This document shows, piece by piece, positions 59,655 to 64,000 of a stretch of 64,000 nucleotides of DNA. Numbering within the stretch: the first letter of the stretch is position 1; each line of letters begins with the position of its first letter. The position numbers and the translations under genes are program-made. This DNA is from Acidovorax sp. NO-1 (lineage in GTDB: Bacteria; Pseudomonadota; Gammaproteobacteria; Burkholderiales; Burkholderiaceae_C). The stretch is from positions 62,001 to 126,000 of the forward strand of contig NZ_AGTS01000083.1 in NCBI RefSeq assembly GCF_000238595.1. The letters are read 5' to 3'. A model generated the notes under the pieces. It searched no databases and was not told the origin of the DNA. It saw only the letters and a program-made list of their open reading frames with translations.

Positions 59655-60235
59655 GATCAATAGATGGACATGGTGAGCATCCATGTGCGTCCGCCCGAGA
59701 TTGAAGACCGGCAGTTGCCCGGGCACGGGGAGGGTGACCTGATCAAGGGTGCTGCGAACGCCAGCGCGGTGGGCACCCTGGTGGAGTGCACCAGTCGGGC
59801 TGCTCATGCTCATCAAGCTGCACGGGTTCAAGCCCGCCAGCGCGGTCAATGTCCTGCAGGCCTTCTCTGACAAGCTGCTGAGGCTCGCTGAGCCTATGTG
59901 CCAGAGCATGACGTACGACCAGTGCCGGGAGAAGGCGATGCACAGGGAACTGAGCCGACCCACGGACATTGCGGTGTACTTCTGTTACCCCCACAGCCCT
60001 TGGCAGCGAGGCTCTAACGAGAACTCCAACGAACTGGTGCGCCAGTACCAGCCCAAGGGCTCGGACCTCTCAGGGTACAGCCAGGAGCAGCTCGATGCGA
60101 TTGCCGATCAGATCAACAACCCGCCCTGGAAGGGGTAGGGCGCACGATCCCCCTCTGGCAGTCTATCGGGACCTCCTGCTCAATAGCACGCAACACCCAC
60201 CCTCGTTCATTGAAACCCAGGGTATTGCACTTTAG
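59655..60235 (+). pseudogene. IS30-family transposase remnant (truncated, two frameshifts)
   Basis: The C-terminal half of an IS30-type DDE transposase. [18 protein letters not shown] and [19 protein letters not shown] (first Asp) are in one frame. After about 59800 the match continues in a second frame as [29 protein letters not shown] (second Asp), YFCYPHSPWQRGSNENSNEL (third acidic residue) and GSDLSGYSQEQLDAIADQ. After about 60130 a third frame gives PLAVYRDLLLNSTQHPP. The N-terminal DNA-binding part is missing. It abuts the 3' end of the ETF-QO gene. Confidence 0.85.
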
Positions 60236-60252
60236 ATTTGAATCACTCTCGG

Positions 60253-61959
60253 CTACATTCCCGCGTAGTTCGGCCCGCCGCCGCCTTCGGGCGTGACCCA
60301 GACGATGTTCTGAGTCGGATCCTTGATGTCGCAGGTCTTGCAGTGCACGCAGTTCTGCGCGTTGATCTGCAGCCGGTCCGAGCCGTCGTCGTTCTTTACG
60401 AATTCGTAAACGCCGGCCGGGCAGTAACGGCTCTCGGGGCCGGCGTATTTCGCCAGATTGATCTGCACCGGCACGCTGGCGTCCTTGAGCGTCAGGTGCG
60501 CGGGCTGGTTTTCTTCGTGGTTGGTGTTGCTGACGAACACGCTGGAGAGCCGGTCGAAGGTGAGCTTGCCGTCGGGCTTGGGGTAGCTGATCTGCGGCAT
60601 CTCGGCGGCCGGGCGCAGGCTGGCGTGGTCGGCCTGGGTGCGGTGGATCGTCCAGGGCGGACGCTTGATGCCAAGCCTGGGCAGCAGCCACTGTTCAATG
60701 CCGGTCATCAGGGCTCCGACGAGGCTGCCCTTCTTGAACCACTGTTTGAAGTTGCGCGACTGGTCGAGTTCGGTGTGCAGCCAGCTGTTTTTGAACGCAG
60801 CGGGGTAGGCGCTGAGTTCGTCGCCGCTGCGTCCGGCGGCCAGGGCTTCAAACGCGGCTTCGGCGGCCAGCATGCCGCTCTTGATGGCGGCGTGGCTGCC
60901 TTTGATGCGTGCGGCGTTCAGGTAGCCGGCATCACAGCCGACCAGCGCGCCGCCCGGGAACACGGTCTTGGGCAGGCTGACCAGGCCACCGGCGGTGATG
61001 GCGCGCGCGCCGTAGCCGATGCGCTTGCCACCTTCGATGTGGGCGCGAATGGCGGGGTGGGCCTTCCAGCGCTGCATTTCCTCAAAGGGGCTGAGCCATG
61101 GGTTCTTGTAGTCGAGCCCGGTGACGAAGCCCAGCGTGACCTTGTTGCCTTCCAAGTGGTAGAGAAAACCGCCGCCGTAGGTCTGGCTGTCCATCGGCCA
61201 GCCGGCCGTGTGCACCACCCGACCAGGTTGGGCGCGGGCCGGGTCGATCTCCCACAGTTCCTTGATGCCGATGGCATGGCTTTGTGGATCGCGGCCTTCG
61301 TCGAGCTTGTATTTCGTGATGAGCTGTTTGCCCAGATGGCCGCGCGCGCCTTCGGCAAAGATGGTGTATTTGGCATGCAACTCCATGCCGAGCTGGAAGC
61401 CGTCGTGCGGCAGGCCGTCCTTGCCAATGCCAAGGTTGCCGGTGGCGACACCCTTTACCGAAGGTAAATTCCCGCTCTCCGAACCGTTGTCGTTGTACAG
61501 CACCTCGGCGGCTGTGAAGCCGGGGAAGATTTCCACGCCCAGGGCTTCCGCCTGCTCGCCCAGCCACTGGGTCAGGGCGCCCAGGCTGATGACGTAATTG
61601 CCCTCGTTGTGGAAGCAGTCGGGCACCAGGAAGTTGGGCGTGCGCTTGGAGCCGGTTTCGCTCAGGAAAAGCACGTCGTCACCGGTGACGGGTTGGTTCA
61701 GCGGTGCGCCCAGCTCCTTCCAGTTGGGGAAGAGTTCGTTCAGCGCGATGGGGTCCATGACCGCGCCGGAGAGGATGTGAGCACCGGGCGCGGAGCCTTT
61801 CTCCAGCAGCACCACGGAGACGTCCGCGCCCTTTGCTGCCGCGAGCTGCTTGAGGCGGATGGCTGTGGCCAAACCGCCGGGGCCGGCACCCACCACTACC
61901 ACGTCGTATTCCATCGCCTCGCGCGGGCCGTATTGTTCGAGCAGGGAGGTGGGCTTCAT
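60253..61959 (-). CDS. electron-transfer flavoprotein:ubiquinone oxidoreductase
   Basis: A 568-aa ETF-QO, the membrane-associated enzyme that passes electrons from reduced ETF to ubiquinone. FAD motif DVVVVGAGPGGLATAIRLKQ (about 18-37), the middle YNDNGSESGNLP-type insert, and a C-terminal 4Fe-4S site with C513, C537, C540 and C543 (CPAGVYEF, CVHCKTC). Start ATG 61959 (MKPTSLLEQYG); ATG 61914 (MEYDVVVVG) is possible but shorter than the family norm. Eight ACADs in the window would depend on it; the ETF subunits themselves are not in the window. Confidence 0.95.
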   Translation of the reverse strand: MKPTSLLEQYGPREAMEYDVVVVGAGPGGLATAIRLKQLAAAKGADVSVVLLEKGSAPGAHILSGAVMDPIALNELFPNWKELGAPLNQPVTGDDVLFLSETGSKRTPNFLVPDCFHNEGNYVISLGALTQWLGEQAEALGVEIFPGFTAAEVLYNDNGSESGNLPSVKGVATGNLGIGKDGLPHDGFQLGMELHAKYTIFAEGARGHLGKQLITKYKLDEGRDPQSHAIGIKELWEIDPARAQPGRVVHTAGWPMDSQTYGGGFLYHLEGNKVTLGFVTGLDYKNPWLSPFEEMQRWKAHPAIRAHIEGGKRIGYGARAITAGGLVSLPKTVFPGGALVGCDAGYLNAARIKGSHAAIKSGMLAAEAAFEALAAGRSGDELSAYPAAFKNSWLHTELDQSRNFKQWFKKGSLVGALMTGIEQWLLPRLGIKRPPWTIHRTQADHASLRPAAEMPQISYPKPDGKLTFDRLSSVFVSNTNHEENQPAHLTLKDASVPVQINLAKYAGPESRYCPAGVYEFVKNDDGSDRLQINAQNCVHCKTCDIKDPTQNIVWVTPEGGGGPNYAGM

Positions 61960-62020
61960 GCGGAGAGAGTCAAAAAGTTGGCGACCCTGGGGCCGAAGTT
62001 GACGAAATAAAAAGGGGAGG

Positions 62021-62530
62021 TCAGGGCCGGCTGTCGACCGGCAGCGGCGGTGCGGTGCGCGGTGCGCCGTCACGTTTGTAGACCATCACCGTGCGTTTGA
62101 AGGTGCAGACAATCACGCCGCTCTGGTTGTAGCCTTCGGTGCGCACCGTGACGACGCCGACATTGGTTCGCGACCGCGACTCGCGCCTATCCAGTACCGT
62201 GGTGCGGGAGTAAATCGTGTCGCCTTCAAACACTGGATGCGGAAGTCGAACTTCGTCCCACCCCAGGTTGGCCATGACGTTTTGCGAGACATCGCTCACC
62301 GTCTGCCCCGTCACGAGGGCCAGCGTGAGGCAGGAATTGATGAGCGGGCGGCCGAACTCCGTCTGCGCGGCGTAGTGGGCATCGAAGTGCAGCGGAGCCG
62401 TGTTTTGCGTCAGCAACGTGAACCAGATGTTGTCGTTCTGGGTCAGGGTGCGGCCGAGGGCATGCCGATACTCGTCGCCGACCTCGAAGTCTTCATAGAA
62501 CCGGCCGGGCCACCCTTCCTTGACAGTCAT
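62021..62530 (-). CDS. MaoC-family dehydratase
   Basis: A 169-aa MaoC protein of the mesaconyl-/methylfumaryl-CoA hydratase-like group: RFYEDFEVGDEYRHALGRTLT, LLTQNTAPLHFDAHYA (N43 and H48; Asn in place of Asp is common in this group), GRPLINSCLTLALVTGQTV. It may hydrate or dehydrate a branched or dicarboxylic enoyl-CoA. Start ATG 62530 is fixed by AAGGAT upstream; the longer frame is unnecessary. It lies between the TetR and ETF-QO genes on the same strand. Confidence 0.88.
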   Translation of the reverse strand: MTVKEGWPGRFYEDFEVGDEYRHALGRTLTQNDNIWFTLLTQNTAPLHFDAHYAAQTEFGRPLINSCLTLALVTGQTVSDVSQNVMANLGWDEVRLPHPVFEGDTIYSRTTVLDRRESRSRTNVGVVTVRTEGYNQSGVIVCTFKRTVMVYKRDGAPRTAPPLPVDSRP

Positions 62531-62674
62531 TTTTTGATCCTTCGGTGTGTTGTTCAATTTGCGATTTCCAAGATGCAGTCGGTTGGCGTGCCACTGAGCC
62601 ACGTAGGCGACATGGGGACCATGGTTGTCCGTCTCTCTGCCCGGCCTATTGAAGTTGCCGGCAATGCATTGCGG

Positions 62675-63307
62675 CTATGCTTTGTCATGCAGGAGAATTC
62701 CATCGAACACGATCGCTGTGATTTGGCGTGAGAAATCCTGAAACGAGCCTCGTTGGGGGTTGTACCACTCGACGGTCCAGTTCAATGCACCAATCACGAA
62801 AAGCCGAATCATGGCCGTGCTTGTGTCCTGGCGCAACTCGCCGCTGGCGAGCGCTGATTCGAACAGCCGATCCCAATAGTCTGCGTAAGCCCGCCGCACG
62901 ATCCGGTGGCGATTTTTTGCGCTGATCGGGATTTGGCCGTAGATGCGGATGTTGGCTGACGTAAAGTCGCCATAATGCAGCATTCCCCAGAGATGGCCTT
63001 CAATGCCAGCGGCGATTCGGTCTCGCCAGGGTGCACTTTCGGGAAGAGCCGCAACACGGGTGCGCACGGCATCGGCGACGATGGTGATACCTTTGTCCAG
63101 TACCTCGCCCAGGATCTGCTCTTTCGATTCGAAGTGATAGTAGATGCTGCCGGCTTTGACGCCGGCAGCATCCGCAACCTCGCGCAAAGTAGTTGCCGCA
63201 TAGCCATGATGCCTGAACAGCCGTGCAGCTTCGAGCAGCACCCGTTCACGTGTAGCGGGGCCATCTGCGTTATCTTTGCTGAGCTTTGCTTCTGTACTTG
63301 GCTTCAT
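62675..63307 (-). CDS. TetR-family regulator, likely acyl-CoA responsive
   Basis: A 210-aa TetR protein. DNA-binding domain at about 18-65: RERVLLEAARLFRHHGYAAT, LREVADAAGVKAGSIYYHFE (recognition helix). The C-terminal ligand domain contains FVIGALNWTVEWYNPQRG, a NW-WY pattern I recall from TetR regulators of fatty-acid and steroid catabolism. Its own promoter contains CTAACTATCGGTCA overlapping the -10 box, which resembles sites at the promoters of both transporter operons, so autoregulation and wider control are plausible. The start ATG 63307 has no ribosome site and the predicted mRNA leader is only a few bases long. Confidence 0.9.
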   Translation of the reverse strand: MKPSTEAKLSKDNADGPATRERVLLEAARLFRHHGYAATTLREVADAAGVKAGSIYYHFESKEQILGEVLDKGITIVADAVRTRVAALPESAPWRDRIAAGIEGHLWGMLHYGDFTSANIRIYGQIPISAKNRHRIVRRAYADYWDRLFESALASGELRQDTSTAMIRLFVIGALNWTVEWYNPQRGSFQDFSRQITAIVFDGILLHDKA

Positions 63308-63310
63308 AAT

Positions 63311-63348
63311 GACCGATAGTTAGATCCAAAAAAGCAAATCGTATCAAA
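63311..63348 (-). promoter_or_regulatory. tetR promoter with operator-like site
   Basis: On the minus strand TTGATA (63348-63343), 17-bp spacer and TCTAAC (63325-63320) form a promoter whose -10 box overlaps CTAACTATCGGTCA (63324-63311). This matches the palindrome at 57866-57879 at 10 of 14 positions, with the CTAACTA half intact. Transcription would start only about 5-8 bases before the tetR ATG. Confidence 0.5.
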
Positions 63349-63402
63349 CTTGGCTTTGGTCGAAGGGGCAGACTCGTGCATTGGCGCGTCGCAAGTAGTT
63401 GC

Positions 63403-64000
63403 TCACTTGCTCCCGTTGGTCCACTGCCTGAAATCAGGCCGGCGTTTTTCCAGGAAAGCGCTCACGCCTTCTTTGGACTCTGCCGTGTCGTAGTACAGGC
63501 TCAGCGCTTGAAGTCCCAGGCTGCCGATCCCGCGAATGTGCTCGGTGGATGCATTGAACGAACGTTTCGCGATCGCCAGAGCCGTCGGACTTTTTTCGAC
63601 AATTTCCTTGCACCAGCGGGCGACTTCGGCGTCGAGCCGGTCGTGGGGCACGACGGTGTTGCACAGACCCATGGCCAGGGCCTCCTGTGCACTGTAGCGG
63701 CGGCACATGTACCAGATCTCGCGGGCTTTCTTTTCGCCAACCACATGGCTCAGGTAAGCCGTGCCCCAGCCAGGGTCGACCGAGCCTACTTTCGGGCCGA
63801 CTTGGCCAAACACGGCCTTTTCCGAGGCAATGGTCATGTCGCACAAGGTGGCCAGGACATTGCCGCCGCCAATGGCGTAACCCTGCACGCGGGCGATCAC
63901 GGGCTTGGGCACGTCACGAATGGCGCTGTGAAACTCTTCCACCGGGATACCGATGGTGCCCCGGCCGTCATACTGGCCGGCATGAGCCGACTGATCGCCG
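63403..64000 (-). CDS. badI: 2-ketocyclohexanecarboxyl-CoA hydrolase (BadI), 5' end outside window
   Basis: The visible 199 residues, reading from the window edge as GDQSAHAGQYDGRGTIGIP, match the BadI branch of the crotonase fold: AIRDVPKPVIARVQGYAIGG, VFGQVGPKVGSVDPGWGTAY, REIWYMCRRYSAQEALAMG, AIAKRSFNASTEHIRGIG and DTAESKEGVSAFLEKRRPDF. BadI hydrolytically opens 2-oxocyclohexane-1-carboxyl-CoA to pimelyl-CoA. MenB (naphthoyl-CoA synthase) is the nearest relative, but the EKKAREIWYMC-type stretch and this context favour BadI. About 60 N-terminal residues are missing. An in-frame GTG at 63942 is not the true start. Confidence 0.85.
   Translation of the reverse strand, partial: GDQSAHAGQYDGRGTIGIPVEEFHSAIRDVPKPVIARVQGYAIGGGNVLATLCDMTIASEKAVFGQVGPKVGSVDPGWGTAYLSHVVGEKKAREIWYMCRRYSAQEALAMGLCNTVVPHDRLDAEVARWCKEIVEKSPTALAIAKRSFNASTEHIRGIGSLGLQALSLYYDTAESKEGVSAFLEKRRPDFRQWTNGSK

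Noticed and set aside
63403-63942. Start of the BadI gene at 63942
   Set aside because: That codon is an internal GTG (Val); the BadI reading frame and similarity continue to the window edge.
1-64000. CRISPR array, tRNA, rRNA, toxin-antitoxin or phage genes
   Set aside because: I looked for regular spaced repeats, cloverleaf sequences and typical small gene pairs in all intergenic gaps and saw none. The only mobile elements are the IS110-family element and the IS30 remnant.

Overview
The window is GC-rich bacterial DNA with dense, overlapping operons. Gene content points to a catabolically versatile betaproteobacterium, most likely Burkholderiales/Comamonadaceae. This is inferred from the family mix (tandem Liv-type ABC transporters, many acyl-CoA dehydrogenases, bioA remnant) and not from any marker gene. 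Almost everything serves CoA-thioester catabolism: four acyl-CoA synthetases plus one remnant, eight acyl-CoA dehydrogenases (ACADs), three thiolase-like proteins, two CoA-transferase/racemase family III proteins, four crotonase-fold proteins, three MaoC-type proteins, four SDRs, two biotin-dependent acyl-CoA carboxylases and an ETF:quinone oxidoreductase (ETF-QO) to take the electrons.

Layout. (1) 1-1170: decayed bioA and a decayed MalT/LuxR-type regulator. (2) 1195-4483 (minus): acyl-CoA synthetase, degenerate thiolase and zinc-ribbon OB-fold partner, overlapping by 4 nt each. (3) 4531-10099: nitroreductase, a divergent acetyl-CoA-synthetase-like ligase with a strong terminator, a CDGSH protein/LigB-type dioxygenase/DUF5519 operon, and a divergent LysR regulator. 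(4) 10166-29780 (minus): an 18-gene run holding a heteromeric ACAD pair, a heteromeric MaoC pair, an SCP2-type thiolase, a complete two-subunit carboxylase, carbonic anhydrase, MmgE/PrpD, two crotonases, a CoA-transferase and more ACADs. (5) 29781-30435: divergent control region containing gene scars, a perfect 14-bp palindrome and a good sigma70-like promoter. (6) 30436-43720 (plus): isovaleryl-CoA-dehydrogenase-like ACAD, crotonase, thiolase, HSD10-like SDR, an ACAD with Asp at the usual base position, a Liv-type ABC transporter with an embedded acyl-CoA synthetase, and an alpha-methylacyl-CoA racemase. (7) 43885-57572 (minus, convergent with 6): a second Liv transporter, also with an embedded acyl-CoA synthetase, two tandem binding proteins, a carboxylase whose biotin subunit is split into two genes, two PECR-like SDRs and a thioesterase. 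(8) 57573-60235: promoter, IS110-family element with a structured non-coding left end, and a broken IS30-type transposase. (9) 60253-64000 (minus): ETF-QO, MaoC protein, TetR regulator and a truncated badI (2-ketocyclohexanecarboxyl-CoA hydrolase).

Working model (inference): a methyl-branched, probably ring-bearing carboxylic acid (alicyclic or isoprenoid-type, naphthenic-like) is imported by one or both ABC systems and activated by the embedded synthetases. It is racemised at the alpha-methyl, dehydrogenated and hydrated by heteromeric enzymes built for bulky substrates, carboxylated where a beta-methyl blocks beta-oxidation, and ring-opened by BadI. The TetR protein near the right end may control at least three of these promoters through a CTAACTA(C/T)CG(T/G)T-like site. 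The true substrate cannot be read from the sequence.
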